Of a stretch of 64,000 nucleotides of DNA, positions 12,269 through 25,712 are shown piece by piece. Both the position numbers and the translations under genes were made by a program. Origin of the DNA: Linnemannia elongata (taxonomy: Eukaryota; Mortierellomycota; Mortierellomycetes; Mortierellales; Mortierellaceae); the NCBI GenBank assembly GCA_036320915.1, contig JAXBDG010000001.1:4300001-4364000 (forward strand), in the 5' to 3' direction. The notes below the pieces were generated by a model. It saw only the letters and a program-made list of their open reading frames with translations, had not been told where the DNA came from and ran no database searches. How positions within the stretch are numbered: the stretch's first letter is position 1; each line of letters starts with the position of its first letter.

Positions 12269-12960
12269 GCCGGAGTAAGTGGTGGTCGTGGTCGGTAATG
12301 TGCTCCCTTGAGCGTCTTGTTGTGGTGTGATGTCTGCCTGTGTGTGCACAAGGTTGATGAGATGGTAAAGACGGGCATGTGTGAGCGTGTGGACGTGTTT
12401 AACGTGGATATGTGATGCAAGACACGTGCAGCCGGACTGCTATCTGTAGGCGGTGGCGCTCACTTTCATTTTCGTCCCACCCAGCAGGCACCATCACTGA
12501 TCACCTTGTTGGTCTCACAGTGTAAGATCGAACATAAATAACGGCCATCATACAAGGATAGTTCAACGACAATAACGACTCTCTTGACACTCCTCTTGCA
12601 ACTTGCAGCTCAACTGGATAACTCGGATGAAGGCCAACCGTGATAAAACAACATTGAAGGACGAACGAACAGGGACACGGCCAAGTCTGCCTTTCAAGAT
12701 ACAAATAGGGGCGGAGAGAAATTAGTAGGAGGGAGGGAGTGGACTGCGACAAAAGCGCAGTCTCTAAGATAAGGTCGGTGGCGCTCACATTCAATTCTCC
12801 TTTCTTCTTTCTTCTTTCCTCATTCCTTCCCCCTCCCACTTCCTCCTTTCCCTTGTTCATTCTTCATCCCTTTCCCTCCCTTTCCCCTCCCTTTTTCATA
12901 CCCCTTCTCTTTTTTGTACCTCCCTTCCTTACATTCAGTCCCACTTCATTCCTCTTACCA
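12269..12960. promoter_or_regulatory. Divergent promoter region, ZW10 / IRC20-like, with an 18-bp direct repeat
   Basis: This 692-bp region lies between two divergent ATGs. The 18-mer CGGTGGCGCTCACTTTCA at 12451-12468 recurs with one difference at 12776-12793, each preceded at some distance by GGACTGC. The second copy lies 168 bp before the IRC20-like ATG. Pyrimidine-rich leader sequence (12790-12960) runs up to that ATG. Confidence 0.5.
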
Positions 12961-15900
12961 ATGGCTGCGTCTGCTTCCTCTTCCTCTTCCTCCTCCTCTT
13001 CCACTTCTACTCCGCACCCCTCATGGACCTCATTCCCAAACGTCGTCACTGCGGCCTGCTCGCCATGTTCTGATTGTCAGCAATCACCCTCAACCTCAAA
13101 AGGCAGAAAGCTTGACGACGACTCCTTCCACCCACACGTCGACCTCGCTTCTTCCAAAAGACGTCTCGTCAATGACAAGGTCTTACACGTCGGGCCGTCC
13201 GTAGCCGGAAACCCTCAAATAGACCCTTACATACAGTCCAACCATAGTCGAAACGATTGGCTCCTCGTCCACCAGTGGCATGAGGTCCTTGGGCATGTTT
13301 CTTATTCTCAGCCATGTCAACACCAACTCAATCGCTATATTAACACCGCCCTCCGCCTCTCGCGTCAAGAGGGCACCGTCCTTCTCTTGCTGGGAGACGA
13401 TATCCTTTGCATACGCTCAGACGAACCAACCGACAGCATTTGGGCACCACACGACACAGCCACAACTTCAACCCATACTTCAACGATCTTTGCTGCTTTC
13501 GCATCCTCACAAAACTTGGACAAGAGCCCGTTCTCCCTCGTACCCTTACTGTCGATTTCAGAACCAGACCTCGGTCTGACGATCCGATTTAATGTCTTCC
13601 TGAGGCGTTCCATTTTATCTGAGGATCTTTCTCCCAGGGGGATCGATCGCACCACCCAAGAGTTTCTTCACTTTGTTTTCCCACAACCGGCTGTGCAACA
13701 TTTGGCCACATTTTCAGACGACCCAATCAAGGATCTCTATACTCATCTCAGATCCTCGGCCATCGAGGCTCCGCAAGGTATCCAGCCAGAGACGCTCGCC
13801 TCTCAATTACTCCCGTTCCAACGACGATCTGTTGCGTGGTGCCTTCGGAGAGAGTCTAGAGATGTGAAGAATGGGGCCGTAGAGTACAGGGAACCTACGC
13901 CTGTTGAGAAACTGCCTCTGTCTTGGGAGCTCGTCTCGACACCGTCTGGTGAACAACTCGTGATTAATCGACTCTACGGCTCAGTCTGCTTGTACAATCG
14001 CATCAATGCCTATGCAATGTCCGAGCCAAGAGGCGGGATTCTCGCTGAGGAAATGGGTCTCGGAAAGACGGTAGAGATGCTTGCACTCATCCTGCTTAAT
14101 CGAAGGTGTATAGATGGCTCAAAAGGCGACATAGCTGTCCATTCCGCGGATAATCTCGAGCAACGTATGCTGGACACCCATTTGGAAGATCGGCCCTTGG
14201 AAACCTCAATGATGGAACTTCAGGACGGTTCTCCGACCCCGCGCACTCTGCCCCTGATCAAAAGCGCCGCAACTCTCGTCATCACGCCACCATCGATTCT
14301 TCACCAATGGGCCAATGAGATCGCGAACCATGCGCCATCTTTGAGAGTTTTCCTGTACATCGATAACGCTCCAAGTACTATATCAGCCGAGGAGCTGTCT
14401 CAATACGACATCGTTCTCACAACCTACGCGGTGCTCTCAAAAGAAATCCACTATGCAAACCAATACGATCGCCCCCGACGTTATGACCGACGCTATTGCC
14501 CCCGTACTAGTCCCGTCGTGCTAATTGAATGGTGGAGAGTGTGTTTGGATGAGGTGAGTATATTTGTTTGTTGAAGCTACGCTGTATGATCCAAAGCTTT
14601 CCTTAACACATGTCTGAATAATTGACACTTACTTCACTATTAGGCCCAGCTCATTGAAGGCGCGTCAGTGTCACAAGCGGCGGCCATGGCTCACCTGATT
14701 CCCCGCGTCATGTCTTGGGCTGTTAGCGGGACGCCTATCAAGCGCCATGTCGACGATCTTTATTCGCTTCTCCAGTTTCTAAAACAGGGGCCTATCGCGT
14801 TTGACAAGCGCGTGCAGAAGCTTCTGAAAAAGCGTCACTTCCGACCTACCTTTGTCTCGTGCTTTCAGTCCGTCATGCATCGATATGCCAAACAGGAGGT
14901 CGCGCATGAGCTTACCCTCCCGCCTCAATACAGGATGGTGTATGGCATTCACTTCACAGACGTCGAGCGCACGAATTATATGGACAAATGGGAGCAGTGT
15001 CTTGCCGAGTGCAATTTCAATATCGCCGACGACACAAGTACCGAGGCCGACGGATTGCAGTCATGGCTAATTCGGCTTCGTCAGACTTGGTATGGACTCT
15101 TGAATGGTTCAATGGATTTTGGTCTATTGTATCATCCCATTATATTTTACTTACGCAGCTTTCATTCCTTCGTAGCTGCCATCCCCAAATTGGATCACGG
15201 AATATGGAGGCACTTGGCAGGACAAACCTGAGAACAATCGATGAGGTCTTGAATGCGATGGTCCGCCAGGCTGTTCTGGATCTTTACATTCAGGAGAAGG
15301 GTCTTGTGGGCAACAGGATCAAACGCGCCGTCCTTCAGGCCCGAATTAACAAGGACGAACGAGACTTGGCGTTCTTCCACTCTGTCGACAAGGAGATATC
15401 GCGACATGTGACTCTCTGGAAGGAAAAATTGGCTGAGGAGACTACAAAAAAAGACCAAAGGCGTGCCGCGGCCTTAACTTACAGGAGAGGAGATGATGGA
15501 CAAGTCGGTTATGAGATGGACGGCGAGGACGATGATGACGATGGTAAGGCAGCCCACCCTGCGGACGACCCCTACATGACATCATTCCTTCGGCACAGAG
15601 AGTGGCTTGTCGAGCACCACAGGCTGCTGTTCTTTTTTGCAGGCGCTTACCACGATCGAGAAATGACTGAGGAGGAAACGGAGTACTATGAGCGTGCAGA
15701 GACGATTCGCCAGCAAGTTTTGAAATCACCAGAGCAAAAATTCGACAGGCTTTCGGCTCGTGCCAAGGACAGCCTCGACGACCTGGTCATTGACGTTAAG
15801 TTCACCATACCGCCCTCAGAGTATATTGGAGGGATTCTTATGGGTCGACACTTGGATGAGCTGGATTCGGTTCGAGTTTTATTGAACGTGCAGCTGGAGA

Positions 15901-17856
15901 TTCTTGGAAAGTGGAGGAAGGATCTGGTGGACCGATTGACTCAGCCTTTGTTGCAGGACGGCGAAGAAGGAGAGCAATACCAGTACTCGATCGACCTCCA
16001 GCACACCTTGGAATCCTACCTTCACTTTTACAATCGTATGATACTTTTGAGGAAGGATTTCATTACGGGAACCAAAGACGCGATAGCCAAGGTTGTGGCC
16101 GATGCTGAGAGTCAGCGAGAACGCGAGAGTATGATCAAGCGACGTGAGAACAGAGTTCGGAGGTTTAAAAGAGTCGATGGAGTGGAGGAGCCCAAAGCGG
16201 AGGATGATTTGGACAAGCGCTTGGAAAAGGAGATGGACGCTCTTATCGCTCCAGGCTTAACATCGACTTTGAGAAGCGTTCGATTTGACATCAAGTCATT
16301 AGCGAGCGACTTAAGCACGCCGCTGGTCGAGCGTCAAATGGCGGAGGTAGAAGAACTGAGACTCAAGGAAGAGCAGAACCGACAAACCAAGCTTATTGTG
16401 GAACTGGAGAAGTATGTTGGCGTTGGCCTTTGAAAGCTCCCTTTTGAATCTTGTTCGCAGACTGATACGTGTATTAACACTTTTCTTTTTTAAAAAAAAT
16501 CGCTATGGATAGAGAGATATCATGGTTCCGCACTTTGACAAATTCACGAACCGCCTATTATCGCAGGCTTCAGGAAATCTCAGACACAGTTCGCGATGTT
16601 GAATCCGCAGACCCACAGGAGGATATCGCCATTTGTTTGCAGGACGAGTTGTCACAACAGCGGGAGATCGTTCGCAAGGAGTCGAAGTTGCGCTATCTTC
16701 AAACGATCGCTACCGCCTCTGAGAACGACGCGCGTTCGGAGGAGGACAGAATTTGCCTTGTGTGTCGTAGCCCATACGACCGTGGTTTGATGACAGAGTG
16801 CGGGCATGTCTTTTGTGAGCACTGTTTGCTTGAGTGGACCAAAGCTCACCTCACCTGCCCGACTTGTAACAGCAGGATTGTCAGAAAAAAACTCACCCAA
16901 GTGGTGATGTCAGACCAGTCACTGAACCACCCAGATGAAGACTTGGACCTGGCCGGCAAAGACCAATCGGCAAACAAGGCACAGGAATCGCTTCGTGGGG
17001 GTAACATACGCCTAGTCCCAGAGGCGATTCGTCGGACAATAATCCGGGATGGATACGGAAGCAAGATCGACAGTATTGTGCGGCACATCTCCTACTTGGT
17101 TCAAGATGATCCAGACGTCAAGTGCCTGGTCTTTTCGCAATGGTCTGATGTACTTGGGTTGGTAGGGCTGAGTCTTGATCTTAACAACATCGGGCATGTC
17201 AAGCTGGATGGCGCATCCGTCAAGTCTGCCGTCAAGGAGTTCAACGAGAACAAAGACAAGCGTGTCTTTATGCTCCACGCCAAGTCCCAATCAGCGTAAG
17301 CATTTTTTTTGCTGCTATGATCCTTTTGTTGGGCATTAGCCTTTTGCTGAATACTAATCGGTGCCTTCGTTTTACTGGTGTTTGTATAGTGGACTCACGC
17401 TGCTCAAGGCGACCCATGTCTTCATCTGCGAGCCGCTTGTCAACCCTGTCCTTCAAGCCCAGGCTGTGAGTCGAGTGCATCGTATCGGCCAAACAAAAGA
17501 GGTATGAAACAATTACGCGTACAGGTACATGTAGCAAACAGCGTTTCAACGTTCCAGTTCTTTCCAACCTGACACGAATCCCCTCACTTTTTCTGTCTCT
17601 GCTCTAGACTTTCGTCCATTACTACCTGATCCGAGACACAATTGAGATTCCATGCTTTGAGCTCTTCGAGCGTAGCACAGCAGCAACTTCAGGTACAACG
17701 AACGAAGAAGCCGATGATCACACCAACGAGACATCTTCATCTCTGCCCATCCTCGCGTCTCAAGTCTCCAATGCACAAAACCGCTACGGTGAACTGGTCA
17801 GTCTTCACGATTTGAGATTCGTTTTCAGGATGCAGAAGAGGATGTTGAACGAATAA
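12961..17856 (+). CDS. IRC20: SNF2-family helicase with embedded RING finger (IRC20/SHPRH-type E3 ubiquitin ligase)
   Basis: Proteins of this class couple SNF2 translocation on DNA to RING E3 activity; SHPRH polyubiquitinates PCNA at stalled forks and yeast Irc20 acts in recombination and repair. I infer exons 12961-14553, 14644-15089, 15176-16411, 16513-17295, 17390-17501 and 17608-17856, giving 1472 residues. After a Ser-rich N-terminus, the Walker A motif EEMGLGKTVEMLAL lies near residue 366. The Walker B box DEAQ is rebuilt exactly across intron 1 (residues 530-533), and VMSWAVSGTP follows. The long insert (about 730-1090) is Lys/Glu-rich. The C3HC4 RING (CLVC...CGHVFCEHC...CPTC) spans about 1172-1212. 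The helicase-C domain ends with QAQAVSRVHRIGQ near 1377. No PHD or linker-histone domain is visible, so it is closer to Irc20 than to animal SHPRH. Its stop is 19 bp from that of the convergent PAN1-like gene. Confidence 0.9.
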
Positions 17857-17875
17857 AAAAAAAATAGTTGGTCTT

Positions 17876-20800
17876 TTACAGGGCTTTGTACGACATATGA
17901 AACTTGATCTGCGTATCTTTGCCCACACTTGTTAAGACCTCGGTGCCTCGTTCTCCGTATGGAATGACGGTATGAAAAGGAACTTGCGCGCTTCCCATGA
18001 ATACTAACGTGAGAGAATAAAAAACCGTCTCAATATTAATAAGAAATCCGTACCACTTGTCGACATCAAAAATAAAGCGGGGATATGAAAAGAAAAAAAA
18101 AATTGCGCCTACCATCCGGGGAAAAAGGACACGTCGACATCAGCTTGACGTCCAGGACGTGGCTCATATCTGTAATGGCAAAAATGGTGCTCTCTCTCCA
18201 GAGAATGGAAAACGCTCCAGAGAAAGGATGTTCCGTCGAGGAAGGACGGGTTGTAAAGAGTTGGTCGCCCAAGGAGATAGTGCACACAAAAGACTTTGAC
18301 TTGGCTGTTGAAGGAAATAATGGAAACCAGACATTTCTCATTAGTTTCGCCGTTTTATAGCACTTCATTTCACTGGGCCAAAGGTAGTCAAACAAAAAAG
18401 TTCCCATGGCTCCTTACCAAATTCACGGCTAGGGATGACAGCTTCGTTTACACGAATGGTCATGGTCCCGATAGTCTCTGCCAAAGAAGGTCGAATAGAT
18501 GTACGCATTCCATAATCCCGTGGAGCCTTGGCTAAAACCTCGATGGCCTTCTGTACAGCGCCAAGCCACGCTTTTCTCTCACGGGAAGAACCAGCTTTGA
18601 CATGGATCATTGACTGAAGCGGACCGCCCTGCGAAGTCTGCTGAGATTGCAGATGAAGTGGAATTTGACTAAACTGAGCGCCAGAAGATGGTGGGACAGG
18701 GCTGGCAACGACAATCGTAAACTTGGTGTCATCGTTCGCATCAGGCTTAATCTTGATCCTTTCTAAAGGGATTGGGGCATGGTAAAGTGTCCAGCCATGG
18801 TTGCCGTTTTGTCCCCCTTCCGAGGCTGCTGCTGAAGGCGACGAAGAAAGCGAAGGCGAGCTGGCTGACAGAGACAGCGACGTGTATGAGGCTGATTTAG
18901 CCAGCGCACCTGCTGCTCTTCCAGGGACAAAGAGAAGCAACAGATCGTTGCAAAGATATGCATACAGCTTTCTTCCTGACTTTGCCTTCCTCAGGCTCCC
19001 CTCCTGGAGAACTCTTCGTGGACCCAGGAACTTTGTCTCGGACGTCAACACAAGGCCCTGTTACAAGATGACAAGAGTTGTTTTAGTACTGCATACCACA
19101 CCAACACTTCAATAAGGGGGTTGTTTGATGCATATACGCATATGTCAATGTACTGTACCTCGGACAGATCGCCAGCGGGCAGTTTACGTTGAATCTCGCT
19201 CAATTTTTGCTTGTCTTCGCCACTGCGGATCGATTCATTGATGCGGTCGAGAAAGCTCTCTGCAGAAACGAGTGCCTCAGAGAGTAGCAGGTGGTCAATA
19301 TGATCCTCGTCAGTATACTCCAGAATCTATTGAGTTTAGAAAGAGACAGTGTAAACAACATATCGCTGTAGATGTATCTGAATGTCAGTGCTGAACAGAG
19401 GTACTTGCTGAAGTCTCATTATAGTACCTTTTTGATCAAGAGAGGATATCTTGTAATACGCTGGAGTGGCTGGAGCAAGAAGCTGGAGATGTCCATCCCA
19501 CGACACGAGGGCTTTGACTTGGCGGCCTAAGAACAACAACAATGGTCAAAAACAACAGTGAGGAATGTACGCACGAATTATTGACCAGCTGTGAATTACA
19601 GGTTTTTGTTTTGCGGCAGGAGTAGCGCTTTTTTAACACTTACCGTCATGAACTCAAGCAACAGCCGACTCTCAGTCATCCTTCTCGCCAATAAGTTTGC
19701 AGCTTCGCGATGATTGGCACAATACTTCATGAAGCATCCGGCGCGTTCCACAATGAGACTGTTGATGACATCCCCAACCGCAAGAACGACACCCTGTTCG
19801 CTCTCCTGTCGTTGAGTCAGCTCATCGACAATGCTCTGTGATAGATCCAAAAGATTGGACCACTCCATAAAGAGTGACTGACTCTCGAATGGGCTGACCA
19901 GACCTTGGTCAAGTAATGGTCTTTGAAACTCATCGCGAACAAGGTAGAGGTAACCCAAATAGACACGCTCGGTAGTAATCAGCTCATGAATTGCCTCTTG
20001 TCGCTTCCTCTCCTTTTCGCTGAGAGAGTGAGACATGCCCATCCCAACAGAAGCGCTCCAAGACGGTGAGTTGAGCAGCAAAGGGCTCGGAGACCGATCG
20101 ATCGACATTCCTCTGGAAGGCGTCTGGCTGACTTGGCTCTCGGACGTAAAACGAGGATGGGTATATGATCTCGAGACAGCCTCAGAGTGGCTTCCCGATC
20201 GCTGGCGCATTGCAGGATTGTGAGTAGTGGGGACAGACAGATGAGATGATAAAGAGCCCTCTGACTGCTTTCTGAGCAACATGCTTGGCCTGGATGGTGC
20301 GCTCGTCGACAATAAAGGCTGATCAGAGCGTGAAGAGCTAGGTCCTTTAGGAGAGGTTCCAGTGGGTCTTGGAGGTGCTGTACGGTAGCGAGGAGCAGGA
20401 GCAACGGCAATCGAAGGGGTTCTTGACACCAACGGCGCATTCGTGGTTGCGGTTTGCAGAATATGATTTTGACGCTCAACATTGTTACCGTCTGTGGTAT
20501 TATCATTGTCGCTGTCGCTATCTTCGGATGTCTCTGTGTCTGTGTCTTCAGAATCTGATGTTGTACTTCCATCGACATCTTCATCTGAAGACTCACATTC
20601 TGAAGAGTCACTGCCCTCGTGGTCCAGTTCTATCCAGTTAAATACGATACGGCAGAAAAGGCGGCCACGATTGAAGTAGAGTGAAAGAAAAAAAAAAGGG
20701 AGAAAAGACGATATTCAGTCGCAGGTATACAGCCGCCAATGGATCTTTAATGAGCTTTGAACATGATCGGAACTACTCAAGTATGTGCAGGCCCTCCCTG

Positions 20801-23800
20801 ACCGAATGAAAAGAACGAACGAACAAGAACCACAAGTGTGAATCTGTCACCAATTTACAAAACGGGAAAAGAAAATGATGAACTGACAGCAAGGCAAAGC
20901 ACTAACCGCTAGTGGACTCTCCTCCAACCTCCTCTAAGTATGTGGATGGGAGCATTCCAATAATGCCTTGCTCGCTTCTGACCCGCCACCACAAGGGGTC
21001 TGGCTTATCCATGATGTCGACTGTTTCGCCCATTTCAACAGAGAGTTCCTCAGAACTCTGGCCGGCGTACGAGTACAAAACTTTCGCCTTGCCAGTAGGA
21101 TGTTCTATGGTCATGTAATTAGGCACAATGTAAGTATGATGGAAGGGATATCTACAAGGAGGCGCAAGTAACCTTTTGGAATACCATGGTGTTAAACTCT
21201 TGTTCATACCTTCAGGGAGGGGCTGACCTTCGATATACTCCTCAAGGTACGTCGCGGGCAACATTCCGATGGCCTTTGACGATGCTTGAGCCCTCCACCA
21301 CTGAGGATCGGGCTTCTCAAGGACATCGACAATGTCGCCACGTTCAACAGAGAGCTCTCCTTCATTCTGCGCCGCATAGGCGAATAAAGCTCGTGCCTGA
21401 AATTTTTCTGCTCAGAATGTAAGAATACATAGTGTTAGAAAATTATGCACAAGAACAACTGGATACACAAGAAAAAAGTCTCTCCACAGCGAAAGAAGTT
21501 ACCTTCGACCTGTTGGACGTAAGCCTTGGGGAACCATCCCTTCAAAGCAACGTCCTTCTCCAAGATGCCGTACACCCAGTCTGTGTTCCCAGATTCTTTG
21601 GAAGGATAGGCGCGCAAATACTCATCAGCCACGAAGCTGACTTGGTCGGGTGCTCCGGCACTGTAGGCCCATAGAGACTTGGCTCTGTAGCCATTATCAA
21701 AGTCGACCTTATCCTCGACCGAGTCCTCTACCTTTGAAAACGATGCAGAGCTGGTCGTTGGCTGTGTCAGATCCTGAGAGGGTTCTGGAAGAGTATGGTG
21801 AACTGCGTTTGCTGTGGCTGCAGAGGGAGCAGACGGCAATTCTTGGACCGAAGATATCGGCACAGCAGTTGTGTTTTCCTCAGCAGGAGAGTGACTGGCT
21901 AGACGTCCAAACCAATCAGTACTCTCGCGACGGACGTCAGGCACCTCCGCTGGGGTGTCGACACGACCAGTGCTGATACCTGTCGACTTCTTCAACGTTG
22001 GCATCCCACCCGCAAACAAGCCGCCTAGAGCAGGCATACCCAATGGTCTTTGATCAGAGTTGCTGGAGATGTGAGCAGACTCTCCGCCTGCCACAGCAGT
22101 CGATGCTGATGAGTCGTCGCCCAAAACCCGACCTAAAGTGTTCAAAGTGAAGTAAAAAGCACTAATGGGTTAATATCCATTTTGAGAACATATGGTCCAG
22201 AGATTGAGGGCAACATCGTTCTCCATAAACTTACCAACGCCTTTGACAGTGCTTTTGTCTTTGGTGACTGCCTTCTTCAGTCGGACACCGGTCTGGATTT
22301 GGTTTAGAAGCGCTCCTCGAACACCAGATGCTGACGAGACTGGTGCTGCAGGGATGCCAAATGGTGCTGCAGGGATACCAATTGGTGCAGGTGGAGGTGC
22401 AGGAATACCACCGCTGCTGGCTCCAGGTGCTGGTGGAGGAGGAGGAATAGGAATAGCTGCTGTGGGCTGAGGGGGAGGCACGGGAATAGTTCCTGCTGGC
22501 TGAGGAGGAGGCACAGGAACGCTCGCGACGGGTGGAGGTGGAGGAGCCAAGGGAATAGCCGAACCCGCTGATGACACAGATGCTGCAACGGAAGGGAGTT
22601 GTTTTTGCGACAACTGGTCTGTCAAATCCACCTCTTTTTCAACCACATCCCAGCCATCCGATGTGTCCTTGGAGTGAGAGTCAGGCGGAGGGACAGCAGT
22701 GGAAGACATCATTCGGAAGAATGGATTGTTGGAGTTGGATGGAGCAACAGTCACAGTGGGGACGCTGGTAGGAGGAGTTGCATTGACCGGACTGGTCGTG
22801 TCCCAGTCATCATCGGAGGATGAAATGGACTTTCGGTGTTTGGCAAATGGGTTAGAATCAAGAGTGATACGGACAGGTTCCCTCTTGGACGACTCTTGGG
22901 TAGGTGTTTGAGCTTGAGCCTGGTGCTGTTGCTTGGCGGCCAACGTAGACTGGGCAAACCTCTCCTTGCGTTCCCGTTCTTCGCGCTCCTCCTGCTCTCT
23001 CGCCAAGCGGTTCTGTTCCTGCTCCTCTGCTTGTTTACGGCGAATGGCCTCCTGCTCTTCCAATCTCGCACGCTCTGCGGCTTCTAGTTCCCTTTGAGCT
23101 TCCTGGGCTGCTCGGCGCTCAGATTCCATATGCTCATCACGCTGTGCTGCCTGGAGTTTTTCCTGGCTGGCCTTGAGATCCCTCTCCGCCTGACGCTCCT
23201 GCTCTGCTTGACGCCGCTTGGACTCTGCATTCGCGAGCAGTTTCTCGCGCGCCAGTCTTTCAGCCTCTTCAAATTTGGCGCTCGTAAAAGCGTCAACATC
23301 TGGGACTGCATGTGCGGGAGATGGGGAACTGGCTTCAACTCGGCTGGATTGGGTTTTGGAGAGAATATCGTTCTGACGATCTCGGAGTCGCTTCTCCGCT
23401 TGAGCACGAATGATCGCACGGCGTTCCTCTGGGGTCTTTCCAACAAGACTAACGTTGGAGACTGTGGGAGATGATGTGATCGAAGGGGAGGACGAGATAG
23501 GAGGTGACGAGGGAACGGAAGCGCCGGCGTTGAACCTCTGGGAAGAGCTGGAGCTATAATGACGGCCAGATGCAGACGACGACGACAACGACTGATAGGA
23601 TGAGACCTGCGGTGGCGTGGAGGTAACATGAGGCTTGATCTCCTGGATGAACCTGCGAGCAATGTCCGATTCAACACCTGCGCCTTCCTCCCATTTCCTG
23701 CGATCGCTATCCGACACTCCAGTTTGAGAACGTGCGTGGTTGTCCAGATCGCGTTCGAGTTGGCGCATTGTATCCTCCAATCTACGAACAGCTGACTCTA

Positions 23801-25381
23801 TCTCGGCTACATTCTGCTCGTTGACGTCCCTTTCTGCTCTGATACGCGCAGCCTGATCAGGATCGATACCGGCTTGAGCTGCTGTAGGGATGGGCTTTCC
23901 CGTCAAGGCAGCCATGCGTTGTGCCTTCATCAGGGCAATGCGAGCCTTCATTCTATCGTCGGCAGTAATGGATCCACCTGGTCCTGTCCCAACAATGCCA
24001 GCGTCACCTGAGGCTGCACCTCCAGACTTTAGTTTGGCCAGCTCCAAGCGGGACTCCTCCAGGCTCTTGTCGGCATCACGCACCTTGTTCGACAGGAGTG
24101 AGACTGTTCTCAGCAAATCAGACACTTCGTGGTCCATGTTTCTACGCTCCTCACGGAGTCGAGACAGATCCTCGGCGCCGCTGCGAAGGCGTTGATGAAT
24201 AGATTCGTTAGAGGAGACGAGAAGTCGCGCCTGCGCGTTCCGGATTTGCTCCTTCAGATCCAATACCTCCCGATCCTCGCCTGGGTTGTTCGGGTCTGCG
24301 CGTGCAAGTGTCGCCTCAAGAATTAATCGCTGCTCGCTAATCTCCTTTTGAAGACGGCCGACCGAGGTTTCCTGGGATCCCACATGGCGAGTTGAGGAAG
24401 CAGGGCTACCAGTGACATTTCCTCGGCGCGCTGAAGAGACGTAACCAACATCATCTGGCGATCGAACGCTGAGTCTCTTGGACAAGGAAGTGGAAGATGA
24501 CTGGCTTGAAGGCGAGCCATAGGCACCCCAATTGGTCGTCCCGGCTCTCGAAGGGATATCAGTCATCAAAGACTTTTTGACAAAGTCAAGGGTCTCGGAT
24601 ATATCTCGTGTTGAGGGTGGGATAAGATCGTCAGGCAAGACAGGGGGAATGTCCCCTCCGTTCAGCTTGCGGTAGACCAAATGCATGGCTACAGCAAATT
24701 CGTCCTTGTTGAGCTTTCCATGATTGTTCGGATCGGCAAGAGCCCTTTGGTATTTAAATATAGAATTCAACGTAGTGTGAGCACTCTGCGATGTGTGCCC
24801 TCGAGTGAGAAAGGCTGTAGTTTCGAGGCACGATGCAATTGCAATTGAGACGACACCCATGTTCAGTTCACCTACCAGATATGACCAAGGTCGGTTGGAG
24901 GCAACCCGCTCGATCCAAAGATTTCACGAGCTCGCTCGCCTAACATTGACAATGGAAAATGAGGATGGAATGCCATACCGGGTAAATAACAACAACAAAG
25001 GGAAAACGCGACCCACATATTCTTTTAGTTCGTAGTTCGTGACGAAGCGGCGAGAGGTTGACGACTCTTACCACTGATATATCCGGAATGATCAAGGTCC
25101 CATGCGGAAAAGATTTGATCGTACTGGGCCTTTTCTTCACGCGAGACAGCCCAGCCAGGCCGGGCAGGCTGGTATTGTTGATGCTGCTGCTGGTACTGAT
25201 ATTGCTGTTGTTGTTGTTGTTGCATCAAAGGCTGACCAAAGCCGGCATTGTACTGGAAGTTGGCTCCAACAGCCGACTGGTAGTACTGCTGCTGCTGCTG
25301 TTGTTGTTGCTGCTGTTGCTGCTGAAACTGGTACTGCTGCTGTTGCTGCTGGTATTGCTGGTTGATGTTGTTGTTGTACAT
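17876..25381 (-). CDS. PAN1/intersectin-like endocytic scaffold: EH, coiled coil, WH2, three SH3, RhoGEF (DH-PH), C2
   Basis: I infer one 12-exon gene: 25381-25072, 24939-24876, 24744-22235, 22132-21503, 21407-21210, 21104-20907, 20629-19644, 19526-19428, 19326-19159, 19057-18418, 18304-18113 and 18003-17876, giving 2040 residues with all phases consistent. In order: Gln-rich start; one EH domain (about 80-175) with the calcium-loop DLDHSGYIS; coiled coil with Pan1-type blocks ([27 protein letters not shown]); Pro-rich run; WH2 motif [15 protein letters not shown]3 domains near 1110-1172, 1177-1232 and 1242-1297 (the last two with PDPxWWR); acidic Ser/Asp run; DH (about 1507-1720) with [17 protein letters not shown] (about 1722-1930); and a C-terminal C2. 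Pan1 and intersectins link clathrin-mediated endocytosis to Arp2/3 actin; the DH-PH part implies Cdc42/Rho exchange. Ascomycete Pan1 lacks SH3, DH, PH and C2. That this is one gene rather than several is inferred from frames and domain order. Confidence 0.85.
25186..25372. repeat. CAG/CAA-type trinucleotide tracts coding glutamine at the PAN1-like N-terminus
   Basis: Runs of (TTG/CTG)n on the + strand encode Gln-rich stretches, broken by Tyr, at about residues 8-70 of the PAN1-like protein. Confidence 0.85.
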
Positions 25382-25712
25382 GGTCGCAGAACTGAACCCG
25401 CGTTGCACGCTTGTGGGCAGGTGTCACTTATTGAATGGAAGGGGTTGGAGGGAAGGAAAGGAAGTGGAATATGTGGAGTGATGAAGGATGTGTGGAGAAA
25501 GGTGTGAAGAAGGGAAGATGAGAACGATAAAGGTGTTCTGTGGGCGTTCTGTGCTGGCTCTATGGGGCAAATATCACGTGTCTCGTGACGTGTTAGATGA
25601 ATTTAATGAGCCTCCTTGCCTCTCATCACACAAAAGAGTCGATGACATCGACACATTACAGCCAACGACCATCGACGCGATCTCATTCTTACAACAACAG
25701 TTAGGGTCCACG
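25382..25712. promoter_or_regulatory. Divergent promoter region, PAN1-like / MED15
   Basis: This 331-bp spacer lies between the chosen ATGs. The MED15 reading frame stays open upstream to an ATG at 25488, so part of the spacer might be coding if that start is used. A palindrome-like ATCACGTGTCTCGTGACGTG lies at about 25573-25592. Confidence 0.45.
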
